A DNA stretch of 32,287 bases from positions 1 to 32,287 of the forward strand of contig JAHQVX010000044.1 of the NCBI GenBank assembly GCA_019634125.1. Reading direction: 5' to 3'. The number at the start of each line of letters is the position of its first letter. Within the stretch, counting starts at the first letter, position 1. Shown here piece by piece: positions 8,931-17,324 of the stretch. The notes under the pieces were generated by a model, which was not told the DNA's origin, made no database searches, and was given only the letters and a program-made list of their open reading frames with translations. The translations under genes and the position numbers were made by a program. This DNA is from Saprospiraceae bacterium. GTDB taxonomy: Bacteria; Bacteroidota; Bacteroidia; Chitinophagales; JAHQVX01.

Positions 8931-8933
8931 AGC

Positions 8934-9878
8934 ATGGTCGAAGAAAAAGTGGCTGTTTTAGATCTAGGAACCAACTCCTATCATCTATTAATTGCGAAAG
9001 TGGAGCCGCACGGTTTCGAAGAGTTAGTAAAACGAAAAGAGTTTGTAAGAATGGGTGCTGGCGGGCTAACCGTGATCGATGAAGAGAAATTTTCTCGAGC
9101 TATGAATACCCTAGGCCGATTCAAAAAACTCATGGATGAGTACGGCGTTACTCGGAGTAAAGTTTATGCCACGGAAGGCATGAGAAAGGCCAGTAACTCC
9201 CAAGATTTTATCAATGAAATCAAAAAGTTATTCAATTTCGACATTGAAATTATTGATGGACTTCGGGAAGCAGAATTAATTTACAAAGGCGTTCGTGAGG
9301 CTGTTCCATTAAACGGTCAAAAGAAGCTGCTGATGGATATTGGTGGTGGAAGCTGTGAATTCATTATTGCGAATGATGAAGAAATCTTCTGGAAAAATAG
9401 TTTTCCTATTGGTGCTGCGGTGCTGAAAAACAAATTCCACGACTATCCAGAAGCCATTTTCCCGCCAGATTATAAGAATTTGGTAAATTTCTTAGACGTT
9501 CATTTACAAGAGCTATGGCAAGCCATTGCTGAGCATAAGCCAAAAGCGTTAGTAGGCGCTTCGGGTTCATTTATGAGCTTGGTCAACTTACAACGATCCA
9601 TAAATACCCTATACCCGATTATGGAAGAAAAATCGGAATTGGTGAACTTATCTGGATTCAAGCATGCGCATTTACTCATGTTGAAAAGTACGTTAGATGA
9701 ACGCTTAAGTATTCCTGATTTAGAATCGGCTCGTGCTCCAATGATGCCCGTGGCTACGACATTGATCAGCTTGGTGTTGAGTAAGCTTCCAAAAATTCGC
9801 AGTATTACTGTTTCTCACTATGCTATGAAAGAAGGCATGATGGCTGAAATGGCGAAGGAATTAGAGTTTACTTTTTAA
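8934..9878 (+). CDS. Ppx/GppA family phosphatase
   Basis: A 314-residue cytoplasmic enzyme of the exopolyphosphatase / guanosine pentaphosphate phosphohydrolase family, hydrolysing polyphosphate or pppGpp. The actin-like ATPase-fold motifs are visible: phosphate-1 loop VLDLGTNSYHLLIAKV at residues 8-23, conserved YATEGMRKASN near 80, and phosphate-2 loop LMDIGGGSCEFIIAN near 140. At about 310 residues it is the short form without the C-terminal HD-like domain of E. coli Ppx, common in Bacteroidota. A 60-base gap separates it from the peptidase gene; whether they share a transcript is unclear. An almost perfect hairpin with one mismatch lies at 9360-9380. Which substrate it prefers cannot be read from sequence. 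Confidence 0.9.
   Translation: MVEEKVAVLDLGTNSYHLLIAKVEPHGFEELVKRKEFVRMGAGGLTVIDEEKFSRAMNTLGRFKKLMDEYGVTRSKVYATEGMRKASNSQDFINEIKKLFNFDIEIIDGLREAELIYKGVREAVPLNGQKKLLMDIGGGSCEFIIANDEEIFWKNSFPIGAAVLKNKFHDYPEAIFPPDYKNLVNFLDVHLQELWQAIAEHKPKALVGASGSFMSLVNLQRSINTLYPIMEEKSELVNLSGFKHAHLLMLKSTLDERLSIPDLESARAPMMPVATTLISLVLSKLPKIRSITVSHYAMKEGMMAEMAKELEFTF
9360..9380. repeat. Quasi-palindrome with one T:G mismatch
   Basis: TTCATTATT, loop GCG, AATGATGAA: nine pairs with a single T:G mismatch. It resembles the perfect hairpins elsewhere but is imperfect. Confidence 0.5.
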
Positions 9879-9938
9879 GCAGCGGTTTGTCGAATTGTTC
9901 GAGTTAGTGATTCGTATTTCCTTCCTTATCTTGGTACT

Positions 9939-12900
9939 GTGAAATACCTATTCAGTTTAGCATGCTTCTTTTTTGCCTATACACTCTGTGCTCAAGACGG
10001 CTATTGGCAACAGGAAGTGGACTATGTTATTGATGCGGAGTTCTTTCCTGAGCAGGACTCGCTTTCTGGGAACGTTAAACTCATTTACACCAATAATTCG
10101 CCTGATGCCTTAGAAGAAATTTATTTTCATTTATGGTTGAATGCGCATTCCAGCACGAGCACTGCTTTTTCAAAGCAGTTAGTAGCGCATGGAAACAAAG
10201 ACTTTTACATTGCCGACGACTCGCAACGAGGAGGCATTAGCGGCATCGATTTTTTTGTAAACGACCAGCAAGTAGATGCCGTATTCAGTTCAAACGAACC
10301 AGAAATTATAAAACTGCCGCTTCCAGCGGCAGTTCAACCAGGACAATCGGTAACTATAAGCACACCCTTTGAAGTCCAGCTGCCCTTTTTATTCTCTCGT
10401 CCGGGCTTTGATGGACAAGTCTACCACTTCACCCAGTGGTTCCCCAAACCAGCCGTTTACGACGCAGATGGCTGGCACCTCATGCCCTACCTCGATATGG
10501 GTGAGTATTACGCCGAGTTTGGCCAGTTCGAAGTCAACATCTTCGCGCCGGGCGATATGGTCATTGCTGCTACTGGTGAACTCCAAAATGAGTCGGAAGT
10601 CAACTGGCTCGAAGCCCTAGAAACCGCCACTAGAAACGGAATCAAAGACCAGTATTCCTTCGATGAAGTAGCCGCGCTAAAAGCAGAAAAGGCGGCAACA
10701 ACTCGTTTATGGACATTCAAACAAGACCGCATCCATGACTTCGCTTGGTTTGCCAGCAAGGACTTCCTCTACCTGCAAAAGCCTGTATTAATTGGTGAGG
10801 AAACAGTCCAAGCCCGTGCCTTTTTCTTGGAAGACGATGTTTTCCTTTGGGAACAAGCCCCCAATTACATCGCCCAAGGTTTATCCTTCTACTCCGAAAA
10901 AGTAGGCGATTATCCGTACGCGCATTGCACCGCCGTAGGCGGTGCGCTTCAGGCTGGTGGCGGCATGGAATACCCGATGATCACCGTCATCTCCCCTACA
11001 GATAATGATATCGCCCTGAAAACAGTGATTGTACACGAAGTGGGCCACAACTGGTTTCAAAGCATGCTCGGAAGCAACGAACGCAGCAGCCCGTGGCTCG
11101 ATGAAGGTATTAACTCGCTTTATGAAGAATGGGCACTAGGAGCAGAAATTGGCGTGAATGACCTAGAGTTTCGATTTCAAAAACTCGGCTATTCCTTGAT
11201 GAACTCCAGGCATACCAACCAGGCCATTACAGAAGCCTCGCAGAAACTTACACCAACCAACTATTACCTCGATATTTATGGCGCTGGCGCCTTTGCCACC
11301 TATTACTTAAAGGAATACCTTGGAGAAAGCGCCTTCACGGCTGGCATGCAGGATTATTTCAATACTTGGAAATTCAAACATCCGAACAACGAGTCGTTGC
11401 AACGAAGCCTTGAAAAGGCTTCGGGTAAGGATTTAATGTGGTTCTTCCAGCAATTAATTGTGGCTGAACAAACCTTCGACTATAAGGTAAAAGGTTTAGA
11501 AGGCAATAACATTCGTATTGAGAACACCACCAACATTGAAGCCCCGTTTACACTGACTTACCTGGATGAAACAGGTAAAATTCTCGAGGAGAATTGGCAG
11601 GAAGGCTTTACAGGCGAAGCATTGATTCCCTTATCTCGAAGTGATTTCCACCAAGTAAAAATCTTTCATCGTGAGCTCTTCCCAGAAACCAATAGACAGA
11701 ACAATTCGATCAAATCGTCGGGCCTTTTTCCAAAAAATGAGAAAATCAAGCTTGTAGGCTTAAAAAGCGGTCAGAACGTATTGGCGGGCAAAAGCGATCA
11801 GCCGCTGTTATTCCTCACGCCTTCCGTACTTTGGAATGCCGTCGATAAGTTCTCCATTGGTCCGAGCTTAACGAATACTTCCCTTATTGAAAAGCCTTTT
11901 GAATATACGTTGCTGCCGAACTACTCTTTCGGCTCGTCTGACCTAGTGGGCATGGGCGAAGTCCGTTACACGATTTTCCCGGAAAGTACTACTTTCCAAT
12001 ATATTCGTCCGAGTATCCGTGGCCGCCAATTCCACTATAATACCTTTCAAGATGTAGAATTGAAATACATCCAAGCCCAGCCGCAAATTGAATTCGCCTT
12101 TAAAAAGCCGGAAGTTCGAAGCAGTGTTCAAAAGAAACTCATTCTTCAATCTAGAATCAACTGGATAGAGCCAGAACCAGATGTAAACACGACTACGAAT
12201 GAGCTGATACAATATGATTTAGAAAGTGAGGTATTTAATACACTTGAATTTATCCGTGAAAACGATCGACCATTCAATCCAAACACTGGTCGAATTTGGG
12301 TCGAGCAAAATGAGAACTTTGGGAAGTTATCTGGTGAATACAAATACCGATACGACTTCAAGAACGAAGATCGGCACGTATGGTTTCGGGCATTTGGCGG
12401 AACGATGCTGTATACAGAAACTGGGGCTCCAACGATTAGTCGATTTACGGCTATGAGTAGGTATAATAATACCGATTATGCTTTGCGGGATTTACAGCTC
12501 GACCGAACCGGCGCGGTATACAGTGGCAGTCGATTTTTCTACGATAATGTGGAGACGAATAACTTCCAGAATAATTGGATTCGGGAAAGCGACGGCGGTT
12601 TAAAAATGAAGCGCTATAGTGCCAACCTCTCGGAAGTGGTTGGCGAGTGGATGGCTGCAACGAATGTTGCAGCCTCAGTTCCCGTAGATCTACCATTTGG
12701 GGATTTACGCGTCTTCGGTGATCTGGCCGTTTTTCAAGACCTTGGACTTACCGAAGCTGAACAAACACGCGCCTTGTACGATGTTGGAATCAGTTATGGA
12801 TTTTCCGATTTCTTCAGACTCTATTATCCATTGGCCTTCTCCGATGAGTTTAAACCTGATATAGACGACCTGACCTTTTCCGAAAAACTGACCTTTTCCC

Positions 12901-12950
12901 TTCAAGCCAATCCGCTGGAGTTGAAAGAAGCCATTCGTAAACGTTTTTGA
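9939..12950 (+). CDS. Secreted M1-family metallopeptidase
   Basis: A 1003-residue exported protein with a signal peptide (YLFSLACFFFAYTLCAQ) read from a GTG start. The GTG is chosen because it gives a complete signal peptide. Residues about 25-520 are an M1 (gluzincin) aminopeptidase module: zinc site HEVGH at 366-370, third ligand Glu389 in WLDEGINSLYE (HExxH-x18-E), and the exopeptidase loop as GGMEYP near Met343, a variant of the usual GAMEN. The last ~450 residues are strand-rich and aromatic; they may be a beta-structured or barrel-like domain. The zinc site is intact, so peptide hydrolysis in the periplasm or at the outer membrane is likely. The gene holds four perfect hairpins. The following GT4 gene starts 8 bases after its stop. 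Confidence 0.88.
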   Translation: MKYLFSLACFFFAYTLCAQDGYWQQEVDYVIDAEFFPEQDSLSGNVKLIYTNNSPDALEEIYFHLWLNAHSSTSTAFSKQLVAHGNKDFYIADDSQRGGISGIDFFVNDQQVDAVFSSNEPEIIKLPLPAAVQPGQSVTISTPFEVQLPFLFSRPGFDGQVYHFTQWFPKPAVYDADGWHLMPYLDMGEYYAEFGQFEVNIFAPGDMVIAATGELQNESEVNWLEALETATRNGIKDQYSFDEVAALKAEKAATTRLWTFKQDRIHDFAWFASKDFLYLQKPVLIGEETVQARAFFLEDDVFLWEQAPNYIAQGLSFYSEKVGDYPYAHCTAVGGALQAGGGMEYPMITVISPTDNDIALKTVIVHEVGHNWFQSMLGSNERSSPWLDEGINSLYEEWALGAEIGVNDLEFRFQKLGYSLMNSRHTNQAITEASQKLTPTNYYLDIYGAGAFATYYLKEYLGESAFTAGMQDYFNTWKFKHPNNESLQRSLEKASGKDLMWFFQQLIVAEQTFDYKVKGLEGNNIRIENTTNIEAPFTLTYLDETGKILEENWQEGFTGEALIPLSRSDFHQVKIFHRELFPETNRQNNSIKSSGLFPKNEKIKLVGLKSGQNVLAGKSDQPLLFLTPSVLWNAVDKFSIGPSLTNTSLIEKPFEYTLLPNYSFGSSDLVGMGEVRYTIFPESTTFQYIRPSIRGRQFHYNTFQDVELKYIQAQPQIEFAFKKPEVRSSVQKKLILQSRINWIEPEPDVNTTTNELIQYDLESEVFNTLEFIRENDRPFNPNTGRIWVEQNENFGKLSGEYKYRYDFKNEDRHVWFRAFGGTMLYTETGAPTISRFTAMSRYNNTDYALRDLQLDRTGAVYSGSRFFYDNVETNNFQNNWIRESDGGLKMKRYSANLSEVVGEWMAATNVAASVPVDLPFGDLRVFGDLAVFQDLGLTEAEQTRALYDVGISYGFSDFFRLYYPLAFSDEFKPDIDDLTFSEKLTFSLQANPLELKEAIRKRF
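10312..10334. repeat. Short-loop hairpin, 10 bp arms, TCC loop
   Basis: AACTGCCGCT, loop TCC, exact complement. On the minus strand the loop is GGA, a GNA triloop. Codes L-P-L-P-A-A-V. Confidence 0.9.
10927..10945. repeat. Short-loop hairpin, 8 bp arms, GTA loop
   Basis: GCACCGCC, loop GTA, exact complement; closed C-GTA-G. Codes C-T-A-V-G-G-A in the M1 peptidase, about 20 bases before the GGMEYP loop. Confidence 0.85.
11403..11423. repeat. Short-loop hairpin, 9 bp arms, GAA loop
   Basis: CGAAGCCTT, loop GAA, exact complement. It abuts a 12-base palindrome TCGTTGCAACGA at 11394-11405. Codes R-S-L-E-K-A-S. Confidence 0.85.
12653..12674. repeat. Short-loop hairpin, 9 bp arms, GAAT loop
   Basis: GGCTGCAAC, loop GAAT, exact complement. 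A second, weaker inverted repeat (GCCAACC/GGTTGGC, 10-base loop) sits at 12621-12644 just upstream. Confidence 0.85.
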
Positions 12951-12958
12951 GCAGAAGT

Positions 12959-14158
12959 ATGCGAATAGGAATGATTTTAGACAAAAGCTTTCCGCCCGAC
13001 CCAAGGGTAGGCAATGAAGCTGCTGCTTTAATCCAACAAGGACACGAGATCTTCCTCTATTGTTTTGATTATGGAGATCAAGCACCTAAGACCGAAATCA
13101 TTGATGGAATTCAAGTTCATCGTGTTGCACTGCCAAAATATATGTACTCCATCTCTGCATTGGCGTATACGTTTCCGTTTTATCATTGGTATTTAAAAAA
13201 GAGTTTACGGCGTTTCATTCAGGCTTATGATATCGAGGCACTTCACATCCACGACATGCAAATTGCTCGGGCTGTCTTTTGGGTTAACAAGTCATTCCAA
13301 CTGCCGGTTGTGCTAGACCTTCATGAGAATCGTCCAGAGATTATGAAGTATTATTATCACGTGAATACAGCGCTGGGTAAGTTGTTGATCTCACCGAAAA
13401 AATGGAAAGTCTTCGAGTCTAAGTACATACAAGCTGCCGATCATGTGATAACGGTGACTGATGAAGCCAATGCCTATTATGAAGACTCATTGAATCTACC
13501 TGGCGATAAGTTTGTAGCACTACCCAATACCGTGCACAAAGCCTTCTACACCGATTATGCAGTTGATTCGTCTATTTTAGAACGCACGAAAGACAAATTC
13601 ACACTACTCTATTTGGGCGACACGGGCTTACGAAGAGGCTTACTTACTGTTATTGAAGCGATGGACTACCTGATTCCAACAATTCCGAATATTCAATTAG
13701 TTATCGTTGGGAATAGTAAGGAAGATGCTATTTTAAAGCAAGCTGTAGGAGATGCAGGATTAGAAGACTATGTGGAATTCACGGGTTGGCAAGACTTCGA
13801 CCGATTTCCTTCTTATATTTTGGGCGCAGCTATTGGAATTTGCCCGATTCATCGAAATATTCACCATGACACAACGTTTGCCAATAAGGTCTTCCAATAT
13901 ATGGCTTTTGGTAAACCGATTGTGGTCAGTGATTGCACGAGTCAGCAACAATTAGTGGAACAATTTGATTGTGGGTTGGTTTTCGAAGACCGCAACGCTC
14001 AAGATTTTGCAGATAAAGTCATCCAACTGGCAACGAATAAGTCAGATTACGACCGACTTTCTAAAAATGCGGCGACTGCAGTGCATGACCACCTGAATTG
14101 GGAAATAATTAGTACGCGCCTGGAAAAAATTTATAGCCATGAAAGCGATTCAGAATAA
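12959..14158 (+). CDS. Glycosyltransferase family 4
   Basis: A 399-residue GT-B glycosyltransferase. The N-terminus has the ILDKSFPPDPRVGNEAAAL acceptor-side motif and the C-terminal half has a GT4 donor signature (KVFQYMAFGKPIVVSD, near residue 318). I take the ATG at 12959; the ORF track extends 12 bases to a TTG that would overlap the peptidase stop, but the ATG starts directly at the first strand (MRIGMILD). It overlaps the next gene by 20 bases, so the two are probably co-translated and act on the same glycan. Sugar and acceptor are unknown. Confidence 0.87.
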   Translation: MRIGMILDKSFPPDPRVGNEAAALIQQGHEIFLYCFDYGDQAPKTEIIDGIQVHRVALPKYMYSISALAYTFPFYHWYLKKSLRRFIQAYDIEALHIHDMQIARAVFWVNKSFQLPVVLDLHENRPEIMKYYYHVNTALGKLLISPKKWKVFESKYIQAADHVITVTDEANAYYEDSLNLPGDKFVALPNTVHKAFYTDYAVDSSILERTKDKFTLLYLGDTGLRRGLLTVIEAMDYLIPTIPNIQLVIVGNSKEDAILKQAVGDAGLEDYVEFTGWQDFDRFPSYILGAAIGICPIHRNIHHDTTFANKVFQYMAFGKPIVVSDCTSQQQLVEQFDCGLVFEDRNAQDFADKVIQLATNKSDYDRLSKNAATAVHDHLNWEIISTRLEKIYSHESDSE

Positions 14159-14678
14159 CACCTATAATAAAACGCATCAACGAAGGTTCCTAAAGACGTT
14201 GGAGTTCATGGCAGATTTAGATTTAAAGTCGGCCTCTATCCTGAATCTTGGGCCAGACAATCCGCTGTCTGACTTATTGATCGCGAACGGTTATTCGGTG
14301 ACAAATACTGCACCAGGCCTAGACCTCGACTTGGATTACGATGTGGTGAAAGATGGGACTTATTCTGCCGTAATTGGATTTGAAATCTTAGAGCATTTAG
14401 TGTCGCCCTTCCCGTTATTGCAGCATATCGCTGGGAATAAGTTGGTACTCAGTGTTCCGCTATCGTTATGGTTTGCGCCTGCTTATTGGAATGAATCGGA
14501 TCCATACGATCGGCATTACCATGAGTTTGAGCCGCGGCAGCTTAAGATGTTGCTTGAAAAGGCGGGTTGGAAGGTGAAGAAAGAAGCAAAGTTTACGAAT
14601 CCGAGTGGTAAAATAGGGCTTCGCCCTATTTTACGGGCCATTACACCCCGACACTATTTCGTTTACTGCGAGCGGTGA
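14139..14678 (+). CDS. Class I SAM methyltransferase-like protein
   Basis: A short (179-residue) protein with a plausible class I methyltransferase fold. A motif-I-like loop ILNLGPDNPLSDLL lies near residues 35-48, an acidic strand follows (DLDLDYDVV), and FEILEHL near 83 matches the E-H-L signature after motif II/III in Ubie/Methyltransf_11 enzymes. Motif I lacks the usual GxGxG, so SAM binding is not certain. Its position after a GT4 gene with a 20-base overlap suggests methylation or processing of a sugar or glycan. A 12-bp hairpin sits in its last 24 codons. It converges on dnaJ with only 5 bases between stop codons. Confidence 0.65.
   Translation: MKAIQNNTYNKTHQRRFLKTLEFMADLDLKSASILNLGPDNPLSDLLIANGYSVTNTAPGLDLDLDYDVVKDGTYSAVIGFEILEHLVSPFPLLQHIAGNKLVLSVPLSLWFAPAYWNESDPYDRHYHEFEPRQLKMLLEKAGWKVKKEAKFTNPSGKIGLRPILRAITPRHYFVYCER
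14608..14634. repeat. Short-loop hairpin, 12 bp arms, TTC loop
   Basis: GTAAAATAGGGC, loop TTC, exact 12-base complement. On the minus strand it closes as C-GAA-G. Codes K-I-G-L-R-P-I-L-R, 44 bases before the methyltransferase stop. No T-run follows, so a classic terminator is unlikely. Confidence 0.95.
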
Positions 14679-14683
14679 GCGAT

Positions 14684-15847
14684 TTAACCGAATAAATCTT
14701 TCATCTTCTCGAAAAATCCCTTTTCGTTATCATCTGGATTCGGATCGAAGTGCTCACTTTGCTGCAGTTTCTCTAAGATTTTCCGCTCTTCCTTCGACAA
14801 TTTCTTCGGTGTCCACACATTCACATGAATCAGCTGATCGCCTTTTCCGTAGGCATTTACACTTGGCAAGCCCTTCCCTTTCAAACGGAAAATCTTCCCA
14901 CTTTGCGTGCCTTCAGGAACCTTAATCCGTGCTTTTCCACCAATAGTTGGCACTTCTAGGTTTGCACCGAGCGCGGCTTCTGGGAAAGAGATAAAAAGAT
15001 CATAGACCAAATTCCGGCCATCACGTTTCAAGTATTCGTGTTCTTTCTCCTCAATAGCGATAATTAAGTCGCCCGGCGCCCCACCGCGTTTTCCAGCGTT
15101 TCCTTTGCTACTCATAGAGAGCTGCATCCCTTCTTCAACACCTGCCGGCACGTCAATAGTTACCATTTCTTCCTCATAGTTTCTTCCTTCACCACTACAG
15201 GTAGTACAGCTGGCCTTTACGATCTTCCCTTCACCTTTACAAGACGGGCAAGTGGCTGTGGTTTGCATTCTTCCTAAGAAGGTTTCTGATACCCGCACAA
15301 CTACGCCATTTCCATTACATGTTCCACAAGTTTGGAAGGAAGAATCGTCTTTTGCACCTGTTCCAGTACACGTCCCGCAGGTATTAAATTTCTTGATTTT
15401 GATTTGCTTGGACGCACCTTCAGCGATTTCTTCCAGGGTCAACTTGAGTTTCACACGCAGGTTCGATCCGCGCTCGCCTCTTGGTCGCCCACCTCTACTT
15501 CGAGCACGTGACGCTCCGGCAAAGCCTCCGCCGAACATATCACCGAAGATATCGCCGAAGTGTTCGAAGATATCATCAACATTCATGCTTCCGGCACCAC
15601 CGCCATAGCCACCACCTGGGCCACCAACTCCAGCATGGCCAAATCGGTCGTAGCGGGCTTTCTTATTGTCGTCGCTCAACACTTCATAGGCCTCAGCGGC
15701 TTCCTTGAACTTCTCTTCCGCTGCTTTATCATCTGGATTCCGGTCGGGGTGGTACTTTAACGCGGTTTTCCTATATGCTTTTTTAATTTCCTCGGCAGTG
15801 GCCGACTTGGAAACGCCTAGTATTTCGTAGTAATCTCTCTTTGCCAT
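14684..15847 (-). CDS. dnaJ: Chaperone DnaJ
   Basis: A full-length 387-residue type I Hsp40 co-chaperone that stimulates DnaK ATPase and delivers unfolded clients in the cytoplasm. The J-domain is at residues 1-70 with the HPD motif in [10 protein letters not shown] Gly-rich linker ([12 protein letters not shown]) follows, with FGDMFGGGF repeats. Four zinc-binding CxxCxGxG repeats lie at about 155-225 ([32 protein letters not shown]), then the C-terminal client-binding domains. It lies 9 bases downstream of grpE in the same direction, the usual grpE-dnaJ operon; dnaK is not in the window. Confidence 0.97.
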   Translation of the reverse strand: MAKRDYYEILGVSKSATAEEIKKAYRKTALKYHPDRNPDDKAAEEKFKEAAEAYEVLSDDNKKARYDRFGHAGVGGPGGGYGGGAGSMNVDDIFEHFGDIFGDMFGGGFAGASRARSRGGRPRGERGSNLRVKLKLTLEEIAEGASKQIKIKKFNTCGTCTGTGAKDDSSFQTCGTCNGNGVVVRVSETFLGRMQTTATCPSCKGEGKIVKASCTTCSGEGRNYEEEMVTIDVPAGVEEGMQLSMSSKGNAGKRGGAPGDLIIAIEEKEHEYLKRDGRNLVYDLFISFPEAALGANLEVPTIGGKARIKVPEGTQSGKIFRLKGKGLPSVNAYGKGDQLIHVNVWTPKKLSKEERKILEKLQQSEHFDPNPDDNEKGFFEKMKDLFG

Positions 15848-15856
15848 AGGCGAATA

Positions 15857-16396
15857 TTATTTCCCGACGACTACTTTCGGGAAGCGAATAATTTTATCGT
15901 TCAGCTTATAGCCTTTCTCCAATTCATCGACCACTTTTCCTTTTTGCTCTTCGGTGGGCGCTGGAATTTCGGTTACTGCCTCATGAATCTCCGGATCGAA
16001 CACTTCATTAACAGTTTCCATGGCGGAAAGTCCTTTGTTGGAAAGTGCTGTATACAGCTTGTTAATGATCAGCTCTACTCCATCTTTGAGGGCTTCTACA
16101 TCGGAGGCGTCATTCATATTTTGTTTGGCGCGGTTTAAATCATCGAGCACAGGAAGCAAATCCCGGATAACGTCTTGCCCTGCTGTTTTAAAGAGCTCGA
16201 TACGTTCCTTGGCCACTCGCTTTTTGTAGTTATCAAACTCTGCGTAGAGTCTAAGGTGTGCGTCGGATTTTTCCTTGAGCTGAATTTCCAGTTCTTCTTC
16301 TTTGGAAAGTTCTGGTTGTGGCGTTTCCTCCTTATTTTCTTTGGAAGCGAGCTCATCTTGCTCTACTTCTGGTTTTGTAGTTTCGTCGTTTGCCAT
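15857..16396 (-). CDS. grpE: Nucleotide exchange factor GrpE
   Basis: The nucleotide exchange factor for DnaK. The N-terminus is acidic and disordered (NDETTKPEVEQDELASKENKEE), then a long coiled coil with the family signature in FDNYKKRVAKERIELFK and VIRDLLPVLDDLNRA, and a C-terminal beta domain ending FPKVVVGK. The ORF track starts at a GTG (16453) giving 19 extra basic residues (SLFKSVKKRLKALFN) unlike GrpE; I choose the ATG at 16396, which gives 179 residues and leaves the upstream bases as promoter. dnaJ follows after 9 bases. Confidence 0.93.
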   Translation of the reverse strand: MANDETTKPEVEQDELASKENKEETPQPELSKEEELEIQLKEKSDAHLRLYAEFDNYKKRVAKERIELFKTAGQDVIRDLLPVLDDLNRAKQNMNDASDVEALKDGVELIINKLYTALSNKGLSAMETVNEVFDPEIHEAVTEIPAPTEEQKGKVVDELEKGYKLNDKIIRFPKVVVGK

Positions 16397-16469
16397 ATTA
16401 AACAATGCTTTTAATCTCTTTTTCACAGACTTAAATAGGGATACAAATGACACGCCAAAGCGAATCAGA

Positions 16470-16484
16470 GTGCCAGATTGGCAC
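16470..16484. promoter_or_regulatory. Small inverted repeat upstream of grpE
   Basis: GTGCCA, loop GAT, TGGCAC in the space between the sulfotransferase stop and grpE. It could be a weak terminator for the sulfotransferase or an operator for grpE-dnaJ; nothing decides between them. Confidence 0.3.
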
Positions 16485-16495
16485 GGATTGACCGA

Positions 16496-17257
16496 TTAAA
16501 CGGTTTTATTGATGGCTCTAAGGGCTTGAGTAGTTTCCAGATAAGCTTGTTGCGCTTGCTGAAGCAAGCGCTCTGGCACCACGATATTGGAGTAATCCCC
16601 TCTGTTTTTCACAATTTTCCCCGACTTAATATGGTCGGACGGGTCGCCGGCACCGAAGGTGCCGGTTAATGCAAAGGTGTCATACTCCTGACTAAGTGGT
16701 CGATCTAACTCGAGGTGTGCTTCGATGGCGCGGAGGACTTTTGGAGTATCATCTACGACGTCTTGAGCGTCGATGAAGAGGGCTTTGCCCTCTAACTTTT
16801 GGCCCAATTTCTTCAAGCGCCGAAGGCGCTTGATGTAATACTGCGTAACCTTCTCCGGATTTCGATACCAAGCCACCATGGTCGACATCTTTTGTCCCAT
16901 ATTGATCACACTCTTTATGGTTTTTTCAGGCTCTCGAACCATAATCAGCGCATGAACGTTGGGCTTTAGAAGAATGTTAGGCGCTACGGTATAGTTGTTA
17001 TGCAAAACCTTATCGAACAGGAACTTCGGGCCGCTCTGTGCTTTGGCGACCAGCTTGGCTTTGTATTTCAATTTCAAGAAACTAAACCACGAGCGGTAAC
17101 TCTGGTGCATTTCAGAATAACCTAAAATATTCGGGTGACTGCCAATAATATGACTCAAAACAGAAGTATAGCCCCGCATATGACTGAGTAAAAACACATA
17201 ATGATTGCGCTCTGTCATTGCTTTTGGGTTGATTACGTCCTTAAGAATTGCTTTCAT
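16496..17257 (-). CDS. Sulfotransferase-like protein
   Basis: A 253-residue P-loop-like protein. Near its N-terminus, VFLLSHMRGYTSVLSHIIGSHPN matches the 5'-phosphosulfate-binding loop of PAPS-dependent sulfotransferases with the following helix; MVREPEKTIKSVINMG near 130 matches the 3'-phosphate-binding strand-helix (…R-x-P-x-x-x-x-x-S). This suggests transfer of sulfate from PAPS to a carbohydrate or lipid, acting in the cytoplasm, and would fit the nearby glycosyltransferases. I take the ATG at 17257 instead of the upstream TTG of the track. Four short-loop hairpins are packed in its C-terminal coding half (16552-16833). Family is fairly clear; substrate unknown. Confidence 0.72.
   Translation of the reverse strand: MKAILKDVINPKAMTERNHYVFLLSHMRGYTSVLSHIIGSHPNILGYSEMHQSYRSWFSFLKLKYKAKLVAKAQSGPKFLFDKVLHNNYTVAPNILLKPNVHALIMVREPEKTIKSVINMGQKMSTMVAWYRNPEKVTQYYIKRLRRLKKLGQKLEGKALFIDAQDVVDDTPKVLRAIEAHLELDRPLSQEYDTFALTGTFGAGDPSDHIKSGKIVKNRGDYSNIVVPERLLQQAQQAYLETTQALRAINKTV
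16552..16571. repeat. Short-loop hairpin, 8 bp arms, TGAA loop
   Basis: GCGCTTGC, loop TGAA, exact complement. First of four in the sulfotransferase gene. Confidence 0.8.
16647..16665. repeat. Short-loop hairpin, 8 bp arms, GAA loop
   Basis: CCGGCACC, loop GAA, exact complement; C-GAA-G closure. Codes T-G-T-F-G-A-G on the minus strand. Confidence 0.85.
16777..16793. repeat. Short-loop hairpin, 7 bp arms, TTT loop
   Basis: AGAGGGC, loop TTT, exact complement. Codes L-E-G-K-A-L on the minus strand. Weakest of the four by length. Confidence 0.65.
16813..16833. repeat. Short-loop hairpin, 9 bp arms, GAA loop
   Basis: TCAAGCGCC, loop GAA, exact complement; C-GAA-G closure. Codes K-R-L-R-R-L-K on the minus strand. 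Confidence 0.9.
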
Positions 17258-17324
17258 CAAATTACTGCGTAACAAAGGTACATGTAAGTGGTCTTATATT
17301 TAAACCACGAACAAAGCACTGATT

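Noticed and set aside
12705-13085. 126-aa minus-strand ORF across the peptidase/GT4 junction
   Set aside because: Antisense to two confident genes, no motif and no promoter; treated as a shadow.
15500-15590. Repeats in the dnaJ FEDIFGDIF region
   Set aside because: They reflect the natural Gly/Phe-rich peptide repeat of DnaJ, not a DNA element.
16397-16453. N-terminal extension of GrpE from the GTG start
   Set aside because: The extra residues are basic and hydrophobic, unlike the acidic GrpE N-terminus, and an ATG follows that fits the family length.
16428-16490. Sigma-54-like -24/-12 promoter upstream of grpE
   Set aside because: TGGCAC…TTCGC has the wrong GG-GC spacing and TTGGCG…TTTGT lacks the -12 GC. 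Too weak to call.
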